Positions 45,013-54,554 of a DNA stretch of 64,000 bases are shown here, in pieces (positions within the stretch are counted from its first letter, which is position 1; each line of letters starts with the position of its first letter). Source of the stretch: Janthinobacterium psychrotolerans (GTDB lineage Bacteria; Pseudomonadota; Gammaproteobacteria; Burkholderiales; Burkholderiaceae_D); NCBI RefSeq assembly GCF_001677885.1, contig NZ_LOCQ01000039.1, positions 1 to 64,000 of the forward strand, written 5' to 3'. Made by a program: the position numbers and the translations under genes. Under the pieces are notes generated by a model. That model worked only from the letters and a program-made list of their open reading frames with translations, was not told where the DNA came from and searched no databases.

Positions 45013-47862
45013 ATGGACATGTTCGCGCTCGATACGGACCTGGCGCAGTGGGAAAGCGCCCTGCCTGCCCTGCATGGCGCGGCGCGCCTGCCGGTCTTGC
45101 TGCCGCTATGCTGGCATTTGCGCCAGCGCGACGGCGAGCGCGCCCTGCGCCTGGCCGAAGAAGCGCGCCAGTTGCTGCCCCAAGCGCCATTGTCGCCGGC
45201 GCAGCAGCTGCTGCACCTGGCCCGCTTGCAGCTGGTCAAAGCCGAAGTGCAATGGCTGCATGGCGCGCTCGATGAAGCAGAAACCCTGGCCCAGGCCGCG
45301 CAGGCCGTGCTGTGCGCGCATGGCGATGGCGGCGCCTGCTTTGATGCGCACTGGCTGCAAGCGTCGATCGCGGTCGACCGCGGCGACCATGCGCACTGCA
45401 CTGCGCAGTTGCAGGCGGCAAAGCGGCAAGCCGGCAGTGCCGGCGATACGACCCGCGCCAGCCTGGCCGATGCGGCGATGGCGCGCTGGGCCGTGCTGCG
45501 CGACGCGCCGGCCGCGCAAGCGCTGTGGGGAGCGTGCTTCAGCGATGACGGCGCCAACTTGCCGCTGCCGGCGCCGCTGGCGGCCTGGGTTCACGATTTT
45601 CGCGGCGGACTGGCCTACGCCTCGCACGACCTCGGTGCGGCCGTGGGCCACTACATGCAGGCGTATGAAGCGGCGCTGGCCAGCGGCCAGCTGCGCCCGG
45701 CGATCACGGCCGCCATCAATATCGGCGACTGCTTCGGCAGCCTGAACGACCATCAGTCGGCGCTCGAATGGATGCAGTGCGCGCTGGAGCTGGCGCGCCC
45801 GACCAGGTGGCCGCGCAGCATCGGCGCCTGCCAGACGCATACTGCCGAAACCATGCGCAAGCTGGGCCGCCTGGACGCTGCTGGCGAACTGCTGCGCGAA
45901 GCGCTGCAGGTGCTCGCGCCCGTGTCGGGCGCGCGCAGCTATGCCAACGCGCTGTTTTACCTGGGCGAACTGAGCCTGGACATCGGCGACTACGACATGG
46001 CGCTCGACGCCTTCAGCCGCCTGGCGCAGCGCGCCGAAGCGCTGGACCAGGCCGACTTCCGCTGCAAGGCCCGGCGCGGCAGCGCCCATGCGCTGTCCTA
46101 CCTGGATCGTCCCGAGGAAGCGCTGCTGGCGGCCGAACGCGCGCTGCAGCTGGCCAGCGCCATCGGCGACGCCGTCAACCAGATGGCGGCGCTGCGCGTG
46201 CTGGCCATGCTGCATGCGCGCCACGAACTGCCGGCGCCGTCCGCCATGCAGGAGGCCAATCCGGCGCTGCACTACCTGCACCGCGCGCTGCAAGTGGCGG
46301 CCAGCATCGACGGCTATGCGCCACCCGGCGAACTGCTCGACGCGCTGGCGCGCGAATATGCACATGCGGGCGACCACGCGCGCGCCTACGATATCGCCCT
46401 GGAGGCGGGCGCCGCGCGCGAGCGCAGCCATACACAGCAGGCCACCAACCGCGCCATTGCCATGCAGGTGCGCCACCAGAGCGAACATGCGCGCTCTCAG
46501 GGCGACCATCACCGCGAACTGGCCGCGTCCGAAGCGCGCCGCGCCGAAGTGCTGCAGCAGACCAGCGATACGCTCGAGCGCCTGTCGGCCATCGGCCAGG
46601 AAATCACCACCCATCTCGATGCCAGCGCCGTACTCCAGGTGCTCGACCGTCACGTGCATGCTCTGCTGCCGGTCAACACCTTCGCCGTCTACATGCTCGA
46701 CGCAGCCGGCACGGCGCTGCGCCGCGCGCACGGCATGGAAGCAGGCCTGCCACTACCCGACAACGCGATTCCCCTGTCAAACCCGCGTGCCTATTCGGTG
46801 CGCTGCCTGATGAGCCGCAGCGAAGTCCATATCGACGAGATACCGTCCGGGCGCCGCGCCTACATCGTGCCCGGCACCGTGCACAACCAGAGCGCGCTGT
46901 ATCTGCCTTTGCTGGTGGGCGAGCGCATCCTGGGCGTCATGACGGTGCAAGCCTGTCACGCCCGCGCCTATGGCGAGCGCGAACGGCTGATCTTTCGCAC
47001 CCTGTGCGCGTATGGGGCCATCGCGCTCGACAACGCCAATGCCTACCGACAACTGCAGGATGCGCAGGCGCAGCTGGTGTCGCAGGAAAAACTGGCGGCG
47101 CTGGGCGCGCTGATGGCTGGCGTGGCGCATGAACTGAACACGCCGATCGGCAACAGCCTGCTGATTGCCAGCACCATGCAGCAAAAGACCGACGACGTGG
47201 CGCGCCTGATGAACGGCCCCGGCCTGCGCCGCTCGGACCTGGCCGCGTATATCGACGACGCCGGCAAGGCCGCCGAACTGGTGATGCGCGGCCTGCACAG
47301 CGCGGCCGACCTGGTCAACAGCTTCAAGCAGGTGGCGGTCGACCGCACCACCGAACAGCGCCGCCCGTTCGACCTGCTGCAGGTGAGCCATGAGATCATC
47401 GCCACCGTGATGAACCGCATCCGTAGCTCGGGCCACCGGATCGAAACCGAGATCGCCTTCGGCATCGGCATGGACAGCTATCCCGGGCCGCTGGGCCAGG
47501 TGATCACCAACCTGATCAACAACGCCCTGGTGCACGCATTTGGCGAAGCGGGCAGCCAGCCTGACGGCGGCCTGATGCGGCTGCAGGCCTGCGCCGGCGA
47601 GACGCGGGTACGCATCGTGTTCGAGGACAATGGCGGCGGCATCGCCGAGCAGCATCTGTCGCGCATCTTCGACCCCTTCTTTACCACCAAACTGGGCCAG
47701 GGCGGCAGCGGGCTGGGCTTGTCGATCAGCTACAACATCGTCACGGCCTTGCTGGGTGGCACGATCCAGGTGGCCAGCAGCGGCGCCGGCAGCCGCTTTA
47801 CGCTCGATCTGCCACTGGTGGCGCCGCAATTCGATGGCGCCACCCCGCCGGCCATCTATTGA
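45013..47862 (+). CDS. TPR-GAF sensor histidine kinase (no membrane segment)
   Basis: The 949-residue protein starts at ATG 45013 after a GGAGG-rich stretch. The first 480 residues are tetratricopeptide-like helices (for example AITAAINIGDCFGSLNDHQSALEWM). A GAF-like domain follows (SAIGQEITTHLDASAVLQVL to ICGAIALDNANAY-like end). Then comes a HisKA helix with GVAHELNTPIGN (His706) and an ATPase domain with NLINNALVHAFGE, VFEDNGGGIAEQHLSRIFDPFF and GGSGLGLSISYNIV. There is no signal or membrane segment, so it senses something in the cytoplasm. No response regulator adjoins; it is an orphan kinase. Confidence 0.9.
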   Translation: MDMFALDTDLAQWESALPALHGAARLPVLLPLCWHLRQRDGERALRLAEEARQLLPQAPLSPAQQLLHLARLQLVKAEVQWLHGALDEAETLAQAAQAVLCAHGDGGACFDAHWLQASIAVDRGDHAHCTAQLQAAKRQAGSAGDTTRASLADAAMARWAVLRDAPAAQALWGACFSDDGANLPLPAPLAAWVHDFRGGLAYASHDLGAAVGHYMQAYEAALASGQLRPAITAAINIGDCFGSLNDHQSALEWMQCALELARPTRWPRSIGACQTHTAETMRKLGRLDAAGELLREALQVLAPVSGARSYANALFYLGELSLDIGDYDMALDAFSRLAQRAEALDQADFRCKARRGSAHALSYLDRPEEALLAAERALQLASAIGDAVNQMAALRVLAMLHARHELPAPSAMQEANPALHYLHRALQVAASIDGYAPPGELLDALAREYAHAGDHARAYDIALEAGAARERSHTQQATNRAIAMQVRHQSEHARSQGDHHRELAASEARRAEVLQQTSDTLERLSAIGQEITTHLDASAVLQVLDRHVHALLPVNTFAVYMLDAAGTALRRAHGMEAGLPLPDNAIPLSNPRAYSVRCLMSRSEVHIDEIPSGRRAYIVPGTVHNQSALYLPLLVGERILGVMTVQACHARAYGERERLIFRTLCAYGAIALDNANAYRQLQDAQAQLVSQEKLAALGALMAGVAHELNTPIGNSLLIASTMQQKTDDVARLMNGPGLRRSDLAAYIDDAGKAAELVMRGLHSAADLVNSFKQVAVDRTTEQRRPFDLLQVSHEIIATVMNRIRSSGHRIETEIAFGIGMDSYPGPLGQVITNLINNALVHAFGEAGSQPDGGLMRLQACAGETRVRIVFEDNGGGIAEQHLSRIFDPFFTTKLGQGGSGLGLSISYNIVTALLGGTIQVASSGAGSRFTLDLPLVAPQFDGATPPAIY

Positions 47863-47870
47863 AGGCCGGC

Positions 47871-47912
47871 GGCGCGCGGCGCGCGGCGCGCGGCAAGCGG
47901 CGCGCGGCGAGC
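47871..47912. repeat. Tandem heptanucleotide repeat (six units)
   Basis: Six consecutive 7-base units: GGCGCGC three times, GGCAAGC, GGCGCGC, GGCGAGC. It begins 8 bases after the kinase stop codon. Such short repeats are prone to slippage. Confidence 0.85.
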
Positions 47913-47951
47913 GTGGCGCGGCCGGTCTTTCCAATCTAAAAGCAAAACCCT

Positions 47952-48091
47952 TATAATTGAACGGCTGACGTAGCTGCCATTGCATTATTTACAACATGGC
48001 AAACCGCACACAGCAGCGCGCCGGGCAAGGCCGCCATCCGTACAGCAGCATCGACACGGAGGCATGCCGGCGGGAAAGGCACGCCGCCGGC
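47952..48091 (+). promoter_or_regulatory. Candidate argF promoter and GC-rich leader hairpin
   Basis: A perfect -10 TATAAT lies at 47952-47957 in an AT-rich island; a good -35 is not evident (TTCCAA at 47929 has 17-base spacing). In the leader, GCCGGCGG (48066-48073) pairs with CCGCCGGC (48084-48091), 27 bases before the argF start. No ARG-box could be confidently read. Confidence 0.45.
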
Positions 48092-48118
48092 GGCCTGCGC
48101 ATCTTCTAGTGGTCATTT

Positions 48119-49039
48119 ATGTCGACAAAAAAACCGATCAAGCACTACCTCCAGTTCTCCGATTTCACATTGGAAGAGTACGACTATGTGATCGAACGCG
48201 CCCACCTGATCAAACGCAAGTTCAAGAACTACGAGATCTACCATCCGCTGATCGACCGCACGCTGGTGATGGTGTTCGAAAAGAACTCCACCCGTACCCG
48301 CCTGTCGTTCGAGGCCGGCATGCACCAGCTCGGCGGCGCCGCCATCTATCTCAACACGCGCGATTCGCAACTGGGCCGCGGCGAACCGGTCGAAGACGCC
48401 GGCCAGGTGATGAGCCGCATGTGCGACATCATCATGGTGCGCACCTTCGGCCAGGACATCATCGAGCGTTTCGCCGCCAACTCGCGCGTGCCGGTGATCA
48501 ATGGCCTGACCAATGAACACCATCCCTGCCAGGTGTTTGCCGACATCTTCACCTATATCGAACACCGCGGTTCGATTACCGGCAAGGTCGTCGCCTGGAT
48601 CGGCGACGCCAACAACATGCTGTACTCCTGGCTGCAGGCGGCCGAAGTGTTCGGCTTCCACGTCAATGTGTCGACCCCAAAAGGCTATGACATCGACCTG
48701 GCGCAAGTCAAAACGGAACGCTACACGTTCTTTGACAACCCGTCCGACGCCTGCGAAGGCGCGCACCTGGTCAACACCGACGTGTGGACCAGCATGGGCT
48801 ACGAAGCGGAAAACGCGGCCCGTATCGCGGCCTTCGACGGCTGGATCGTCGACGGCGCCAAGATGGCGCGCGCCGCGCCCGACGCGCTGTTCATGCACTG
48901 CCTGCCCGCCCACCGTGGCGAGGAAGTGGCCGCCGAAGTGATCGACGGCCCGCAATCGGTAGTGTGGGACGAGGCGGAAAACCGCCTGCACGTGCAAAAA
49001 GCGCTGATCGAATATCTGTTGCTGGGCAAAATCGCATAA
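48119..49039 (+). CDS. argF: Ornithine carbamoyltransferase
   Basis: The 306-residue enzyme makes citrulline from ornithine and carbamoyl phosphate. [21 protein letters not shown] carries the STRTR carbamoyl-phosphate site. [25 protein letters not shown] (GDANNM site) and [16 protein letters not shown] (HCLP ornithine loop) complete the active site. Length is normal. argG follows 44 bases later, so the two form an arginine biosynthesis operon. Confidence 0.97.
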   Translation: MSTKKPIKHYLQFSDFTLEEYDYVIERAHLIKRKFKNYEIYHPLIDRTLVMVFEKNSTRTRLSFEAGMHQLGGAAIYLNTRDSQLGRGEPVEDAGQVMSRMCDIIMVRTFGQDIIERFAANSRVPVINGLTNEHHPCQVFADIFTYIEHRGSITGKVVAWIGDANNMLYSWLQAAEVFGFHVNVSTPKGYDIDLAQVKTERYTFFDNPSDACEGAHLVNTDVWTSMGYEAENAARIAAFDGWIVDGAKMARAAPDALFMHCLPAHRGEEVAAEVIDGPQSVVWDEAENRLHVQKALIEYLLLGKIA

Positions 49040-49083
49040 CTCGCAGTACCGACACCAACACCTCAACGACAACTGGAAGCATA

Positions 49084-50319
49084 ATGAGCGACATCAAAAA
49101 AGTGGTCCTGGCCTATTCCGGCGGACTCGACACCTCCGTCATCCTGAAATGGCTGCAAGACAACTACCAGTGCGAGATCGTCACCTTCACGGCCGACCTG
49201 GGCCAGGGCGAAGAGCTGGAACCGGCGCGCGCCAAGGCCATCAAGTTCGGCATCAAGCCGGAAAACATCCATATCGAAGACGTGCGTGAAGAATTCGTGC
49301 GCGATTTCGTCTTCCCGATGTTCCGCGCCAATACCGTCTACGAAGGCGAATACCTGCTGGGCACCTCGATTGCCCGTCCATTGATCGCCAAGCGCCTGAT
49401 CGAAATCGCCAACGCCACCGGCGCCGACGCCATCTCGCACGGCGCCACCGGCAAGGGCAATGACCAGGTCCGTTTCGAGCTGGGCGCCTACGCGCTGAAG
49501 CCTGGCGTGAAGATCATCGCTCCATGGCGCGAATGGGACCTGCTGTCGCGCGAGAAACTGCTGAAATACGCGGAAGACGCCGGCATCGAGATCGACATGA
49601 AGCACAAGAACGGCGGTGCGCCGTACTCGATGGACGCCAACCTGCTGCACATCAGCTTTGAAGGCCGCCACCTGGAAAACCCGAGCGCCGAAGCCGAGGA
49701 AACCATGTGGCGCTGGACCGTCAGCCCGGAAAACGCGCCGGACGAAGCCGAATACCTGGACATCGAATACGAGCACGGCGACATCGTCGCCATCAACGGC
49801 GTGCGCATGTCGCCGGCCACCGTGCTGGCCGAACTGAACAAGGTTGGCGGCAAGCATGGCGTCGGACGCCTGGACCTGGTGGAAAACCGCTATGTCGGCA
49901 TGAAATCGCGCGGCTGCTATGAAACCCCCGGCGGCACCATCATGTTGAAAGCCCACCGCGCCATCGAATCGATCACCCTGGACCGCGAAGTGGCCCACTT
50001 GAAAGACGACCTGATGCCGCGCTATGCATCGATGATTTACAACGGCTACTGGTGGGCGCCCGAACGCGTCGCGCTGCAGACCCTGATCGATCATACGCAG
50101 CAGACCGTCAACGGCTGGGTACGCATCAAGCTGTACAAGGGCAATGTGATCGTCGTCTCGCGTGATTCGAAAACCGATTCGCTGTTCGACATGAACATCG
50201 CCACCTTCGACGAAGACGGCGGCGCCTACAACCAGGCCGACGCCGGCGGCTTCATCAAGCTGAACGCCTTGCGCATGCGCATCGCGGCCATCGCGCGTGA
50301 AAAACGCGGCCAAAAATAA
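49084..50319 (+). CDS. argG: Argininosuccinate synthase
   Basis: The 411-residue enzyme joins citrulline and aspartate with [23 protein letters not shown] is the PP-loop, [16 protein letters not shown] and [20 protein letters not shown] are family blocks, and [20 protein letters not shown] is the substrate-binding end. It matches the type with about 400 residues. A strong terminator follows, ending the argFG operon. Confidence 0.97.
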   Translation: MSDIKKVVLAYSGGLDTSVILKWLQDNYQCEIVTFTADLGQGEELEPARAKAIKFGIKPENIHIEDVREEFVRDFVFPMFRANTVYEGEYLLGTSIARPLIAKRLIEIANATGADAISHGATGKGNDQVRFELGAYALKPGVKIIAPWREWDLLSREKLLKYAEDAGIEIDMKHKNGGAPYSMDANLLHISFEGRHLENPSAEAEETMWRWTVSPENAPDEAEYLDIEYEHGDIVAINGVRMSPATVLAELNKVGGKHGVGRLDLVENRYVGMKSRGCYETPGGTIMLKAHRAIESITLDREVAHLKDDLMPRYASMIYNGYWWAPERVALQTLIDHTQQTVNGWVRIKLYKGNVIVVSRDSKTDSLFDMNIATFDEDGGAYNQADAGGFIKLNALRMRIAAIAREKRGQK

Positions 50320-50338
50320 GCGCCAGCTTATGCCGCAC

Positions 50339-50362
50339 AAACCGCCTTCGGGCGGTTTTTTT
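50339..50362 (+). terminator. Rho-independent terminator after argG
   Basis: AAACCGCC-TTCG-GGCGGTTTTTTT forms a stable 8-bp stem with a TTCG tetraloop and a seven-T tail, 19 bases after the argG stop. Confidence 0.92.
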
Positions 50363-50500
50363 GTATCTGGATTGCACACAGCAGTCCATTCCTGGCCCTT
50401 GCCAGCCCGTGGCGGGAGCAGAATGCCCCATTGTGCGCGCCCGCATGGCAAAATGCTGGAATGCAATGAAGTGCTGAACCCTTATCGATCTGGAGCCCCC

Positions 50501-52174
50501 ATGTTCAACGACCTGAGCATCAAGAATAAACTGTACCTGGGCTTCGGCTCCATCGTGGCGATCATTTTGATCCTGCTGGCCGTGGCCTACAACAGTTTTT
50601 CACGCCTGTCCGAAGCGAACCAGTGGGACCGCCACACGATGGAAGTGCTCAGCGAAATTGGCAAGATCCACAATTCCATCCTGCAGATCCAGGTCGAGGC
50701 GCGTGGCTACATTTTGACCGGCAACGAAGCGTCGCTGAACCCGGAAACCGACGAAATGGCCGTGCTGACCCAGCACACGCAAAAAGCCATCGCCATGACG
50801 GTCGACAACAAGCAACAATCGGAACGTTTTCGCAAGATTGATCAACTGACCACCACCTGGGTCAAGGACTGGATCAATCCGCAAATCGACAAACGCCGCG
50901 CGCTGGGCAATGCGCCGGGCGCCACCGAAACCGTGGCGCGCAGCTTGCCGCAGAATGGCTATCCGGCCATCGTGCAGGCCAACAAACTGCTCGACGAGGC
51001 GGCCGCCGAGGAAACCCGCCTGCTGGCCGAACGCACGGCCACCTCGCTCCAGCTGCAGGACACCATGATGCTGACCCTGGCGCTGGGTGGCCTGCTGTGC
51101 ATCGTGCTGGCGCTGGGCATCTCCTATGTGCTGGGCAAGTCCATCCTGGGTCCGCTGAACAACCTGACCGACGCGGTCGGGCGCATCGCCGGCGGCGAGC
51201 AGAGCGCGCGCGCCGTGATCCTGTCGCGCGACGAACTGGGCAAGGTGACGGAAGAATTCAACCGCATGGCGCAGACCATCCAGGACAACCAGGCCAATGA
51301 ACTGGCGGCCACCAACAGCTTGCGCGCCAAGGTCGACTCCTTGCTGGAAGTGGTGTCGAAAGCGGCCTCGGGCGACCTGACGGGCAAGGTCAGCATCACC
51401 GGTAGCGACGCCATCGGCCAGTTGGGCAATGGCCTGGCAAAGATGTTCGAAAACCTGCGCAGTCTGCTCAACAATGTGCAAAAGGCCGGCATCCAGGTGA
51501 CCACTTCGGCCACCGAGATCGCCGCCTCGGCGCGCCAGCAGGAAGCGACCGGCATCGAGCAGGCGCAGACCAGCGTGGAAATTCTCAGCACCACCAAGGA
51601 AATCTCGGCCAATACCAGCCAGCTCCTGAAAACCATGGAAGACGCGACCGCCGTGGCCGACTACACGACCAATGCCACGGCCGATGCCCAGAACAACCTC
51701 AAGCGCATGGACTCGACCATGCAGCACATGGTCTCGGCCACCGACTCGATCAATGCCAAGCTGGCGGCCCTGTCCGAAAAAGCCAGCAATATCAATAGCG
51801 TACTGATCACCATCACCAAGGTGGCCGACCAGACCAATATCCTGTCGCTGAACGCCGCCATCGAGGCCGAAAAAGCCGGCGAAGCGGGCCGCGGTTTCTC
51901 GGTGGTGGCCACCGAGATTCGCCGCCTGGCCGACCAGACCTCGGTGTCGACCTGGGATATCGAGCAGATGCTCAAGGAAATGCAGTCGGCCGTGTCGGCC
52001 AGCGTGATGGGCATGGACAAGTTCTCGGAAGAGATCCGCCGCAGCGTGGGCGAAGTGCGCCAGGTCACCGACCAGCTCTCTGGCGTGATGGACCAGGTGC
52101 AGAAGCTGGCGCCGCAATTTGACGCCGTGCAGCAGGGCATGCAGTCGCAGGCGATCGGCGCCTCGCAGATTTGA
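50501..52174 (+). CDS. wspA: Wsp surface-sensing methyl-accepting protein WspA (C-terminus short)
   Basis: The 557-residue receptor has a first membrane segment ([17 protein letters not shown]), a periplasmic four-helix-type domain, a second segment ([17 protein letters not shown], about residue 190), a HAMP linker and an MCP signalling domain with the conserved hairpin [25 protein letters not shown]. It stops at AIGASQI, about 40-50 residues before the end normally seen in WspA. The next gene lacks its own N-terminus, so a deletion across the junction is likely. It heads the wspABCDEFR operon. Confidence 0.93.
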   Translation: MFNDLSIKNKLYLGFGSIVAIILILLAVAYNSFSRLSEANQWDRHTMEVLSEIGKIHNSILQIQVEARGYILTGNEASLNPETDEMAVLTQHTQKAIAMTVDNKQQSERFRKIDQLTTTWVKDWINPQIDKRRALGNAPGATETVARSLPQNGYPAIVQANKLLDEAAAEETRLLAERTATSLQLQDTMMLTLALGGLLCIVLALGISYVLGKSILGPLNNLTDAVGRIAGGEQSARAVILSRDELGKVTEEFNRMAQTIQDNQANELAATNSLRAKVDSLLEVVSKAASGDLTGKVSITGSDAIGQLGNGLAKMFENLRSLLNNVQKAGIQVTTSATEIAASARQQEATGIEQAQTSVEILSTTKEISANTSQLLKTMEDATAVADYTTNATADAQNNLKRMDSTMQHMVSATDSINAKLAALSEKASNINSVLITITKVADQTNILSLNAAIEAEKAGEAGRGFSVVATEIRRLADQTSVSTWDIEQMLKEMQSAVSASVMGMDKFSEEIRRSVGEVRQVTDQLSGVMDQVQKLAPQFDAVQQGMQSQAIGASQI

Positions 52175-52602
52175 TTGACCGCTACGGCCTGCGCCTGGCG
52201 GCCATCGTGCGCGTGCTGCCGCTGCTGGAACTGAAGCACCTGCCGCTCGTGCCCGACTACGTGGCCGGGCTGATGGACCTGCATGGCGCGTCCGTCCCCG
52301 TGATCGACCTGGCGCGCCTGGCCGGCCTGGCGCCGGCGGCGGCGCAATTCGACACGCGCATCGTCGTCGTCGACTACCGCGCGCCCGATGGCAGCGAGCA
52401 TGCGCTGGGGCTGATGGCCTCGCGCGTGCGCGGCATTGCCGACATCAAGCCAGAACAGCTGGGCCACGCCGGCGTGGCCAGCGCGCCCTTCCTGGGCCAG
52501 GTGGCCAGCGACACGGAGGGCATGCTGCAGCTGGTCGAACTCGAGCACTTGCTCACGGCCGAGGTGCGTGCGCTGCTGTTCCAGCACGGGAGCCGGACAT
52601 GA
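52171..52602 (+). CDS. wspB: WspB, CheW-like adaptor (N-terminus short, TTG start)
   Basis: The 143-residue frame begins at TTG 52171, overlapping the wspA stop, and reads [20 protein letters not shown]. It continues with [28 protein letters not shown], a CheW core. CheW proteins normally begin 10-15 residues earlier with a beta strand (xxFxIGDxRYGL), which is missing here. Together with the short wspA this points to a deletion. Translation may still occur by coupling. It would link WspA to the kinase WspE. Its stop overlaps wspC by 4 bases. Confidence 0.85.
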   Translation: MIDRYGLRLAAIVRVLPLLELKHLPLVPDYVAGLMDLHGASVPVIDLARLAGLAPAAAQFDTRIVVVDYRAPDGSEHALGLMASRVRGIADIKPEQLGHAGVASAPFLGQVASDTEGMLQLVELEHLLTAEVRALLFQHGSRT

Positions 52603-53849
52603 CGGCGCAGGCGCTGCTGCGCCGCGCCACCGGACTGACGGTGTCCAAATCGATGGCCGAGCGGGCCGTGCGCCAGCGCATGGAGCACACGGGCCAGGAC
52701 AACAGCGACGCTTACCTGGCCGGCATCACCGCCGAGGAAATGACGCAGCTGGTGGAACTGGTGGTGGTGCCCGAATCGTGGCTGTTCCGCGATCCGCAGG
52801 CGTTTTACGCCACCGTCGAACTGGTGCAGGAACGCTGGTCGCGCGGCAGGACCACGCGCATCGCCTCGATCCCGTGCGCCGGCGGCGAAGAACCGTATTC
52901 GATGGCGATGGCGCTGCGCGACGCCGGCGTGCCGCGCGCCGCCTTCAGCATCGACGCCTACGACCTGAGCCCGGCCTGCATCGCGCGCGCGCAAGCCGGC
53001 GTGTATGGCCGCAACGCCTTTCGCGCCCAGGACGTGGCTTTTCGCGAGCGCTATTTCACGCACGTGGCCGATGACTCCTACCGCATCCTTGACGCGCTGC
53101 GCGCGCAAGTGACGTTCAAACAAGGCAACCTGCTGCAGTTCGATACCGATGCGCTGGGCAAGCATTACGACGTGATCTTCTGCCGCAACCTGCTGATCTA
53201 TTTCGACAAGCCCACCACGCGCGCGGCGATCGCCAGGCTGTCGGCGCTGCTGGCCGACGACGGCATGCTGCTGGCCGGCTACGCCGAAGTGCCGTCTTTC
53301 TGCCAGAACGGTTTTGCGCCGCTGCAGTACCGCCAGGCGTTTGCGCTGAAAAAGGACGACGGCAAGCCAGCCGCCCTCAGCCAGGCGCCGCTGCCGCCGG
53401 CGGCGAAAAAGCCGGCGCTGCGCAGCGTGCCCGCCTTGCCGCCGACGACGCCGCCGGCGCCGGCCCGTGCCATGCCTGCGCGCCCGCGCCCGGCGTCCGC
53501 CCCGGCGCCTGCCGCCGTACCGGTCACCGATCTGCTGGCCGAAGCGCGCACGCTGGCCGACCGCGGCCTGCTGCGCGAAGCCGGCGACAAATGCCATGCC
53601 CATCTGGCGCGCGTGCCCGAGGCGGCCGAGGCGTATTACCTGCTGGGCCTGATCAACGAACTGGCCGGCAAGATGGACCTGGCCGACGATTACTGGCGCC
53701 GCTGCATCTATCTGCAGCCCGACCATTACGAGGCGCTGTGCCACCTGGCGCTGCTGGCCGAGCGCAATGGCAACCAGACGGCCGCGTCCACGCTCAAGTC
53801 GCGTGCGGCGCGCATCTACCAGCGCCGCCAGGCCAGCGCGGGCCACTAA
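52599..53849 (+). CDS. wspC: WspC, CheR-type methyltransferase with TPR tail
   Basis: The 416-residue protein has the CheR helical N-terminus (VVVPESWLFRDPQAFYATVE) and the SAM-binding core (IASIPCAGGEEPYSMAMALR, IDAYDLSPACIARAQAGVYG, YDVIFCRNLLIYFDKP). A Pro/Ala linker (about 265-310) and TPR-like helices at the end follow (AEAYYLLGLINELAGKMDLADDYW). It methylates glutamates on WspA. This CheR-TPR form is the usual WspC. Confidence 0.94.
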   Translation: MTAQALLRRATGLTVSKSMAERAVRQRMEHTGQDNSDAYLAGITAEEMTQLVELVVVPESWLFRDPQAFYATVELVQERWSRGRTTRIASIPCAGGEEPYSMAMALRDAGVPRAAFSIDAYDLSPACIARAQAGVYGRNAFRAQDVAFRERYFTHVADDSYRILDALRAQVTFKQGNLLQFDTDALGKHYDVIFCRNLLIYFDKPTTRAAIARLSALLADDGMLLAGYAEVPSFCQNGFAPLQYRQAFALKKDDGKPAALSQAPLPPAAKKPALRSVPALPPTTPPAPARAMPARPRPASAPAPAAVPVTDLLAEARTLADRGLLREAGDKCHAHLARVPEAAEAYYLLGLINELAGKMDLADDYWRRCIYLQPDHYEALCHLALLAERNGNQTAASTLKSRAARIYQRRQASAGH

Positions 53850-53867
53850 CATGCGGAAAACACGACC

Positions 53868-54554
53868 ATGACCAGCCCTTCCGTGATTGACTTACACGAC
53901 GCCATCAGCGACTGCTGGAACCAGATCGGCGTGGTCGGCGACCAGAGCTGCGACAAGCTGCCGGCCAATATCCACTGCCGCAACTGCGACGTATATGCCA
54001 ACGCCGCCCAGCGCAACCTGCAGCGTCCGGTCGACGCGCAGTACCGCCAGGACTGGGCCAGCCATTTCCGCGCGCGCCAGGATGGCGGCGACGCGAAGGA
54101 CCATTCGGTGCTGGTGTTTCGCATCGGCCGCGAATGGCTGGCGCTGCCGACCAAAGTCTTCGATTCCGTCGCGCCGCAAGCCACGCCGCACGTGCTGCCG
54201 CACCGCAGCGGGCGCGGCTTGCTCGGCATCGTCAATATCGGCGGCAAGCTCTATCCCTGCATGTCGCTGGCCAGCCTCTTGGGCATCGACGAACACGACG
54301 CGCCGCCGGCCAAAGGCCGCCACACGTTTGCGCGATTGCTGCTGATGCGCTGGGAAGAGCAATCGTTTGCCCTGCCGGTGGCCGACCTGCACGGCATCGT
54401 GCGCTACGCGGGCAGCGCCCTGCAAACCCCGGCGGCCACCATCAACAAGGGGCTGTCGCGCTTTTTGTCCGGTGTGATCACCGAAAACGACCTGCGCATC
54501 GGCTGCCTGGATACGGCGCTGATCGGCTTTCAACTTGCGAGACTATTACGATGA
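53868..54554 (+). CDS. wspD: WspD, CheW-like adaptor
   Basis: The 228-residue protein has an N-terminal segment with paired cysteines (IHCRNCDVYANAAQRNLQ) and a CheW domain (VLVFRIGREWLALPTKVFDSV, GLLGIVNIGGKLYPCMSLAS, WEEQSFALPVADLHGIVRY). It is the second coupling adaptor of the Wsp system, unlike WspB complete at both ends. It overlaps wspE by 4 bases (ATGA at 54551). The N-terminal extension with Cys residues is typical of WspD. Confidence 0.93.
   Translation: MTSPSVIDLHDAISDCWNQIGVVGDQSCDKLPANIHCRNCDVYANAAQRNLQRPVDAQYRQDWASHFRARQDGGDAKDHSVLVFRIGREWLALPTKVFDSVAPQATPHVLPHRSGRGLLGIVNIGGKLYPCMSLASLLGIDEHDAPPAKGRHTFARLLLMRWEEQSFALPVADLHGIVRYAGSALQTPAATINKGLSRFLSGVITENDLRIGCLDTALIGFQLARLLR

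Noticed and set aside
47863-48118. Attenuator or riboswitch in the argF leader
   Set aside because: There is one GC hairpin but no T run, leader peptide or known aptamer pattern.
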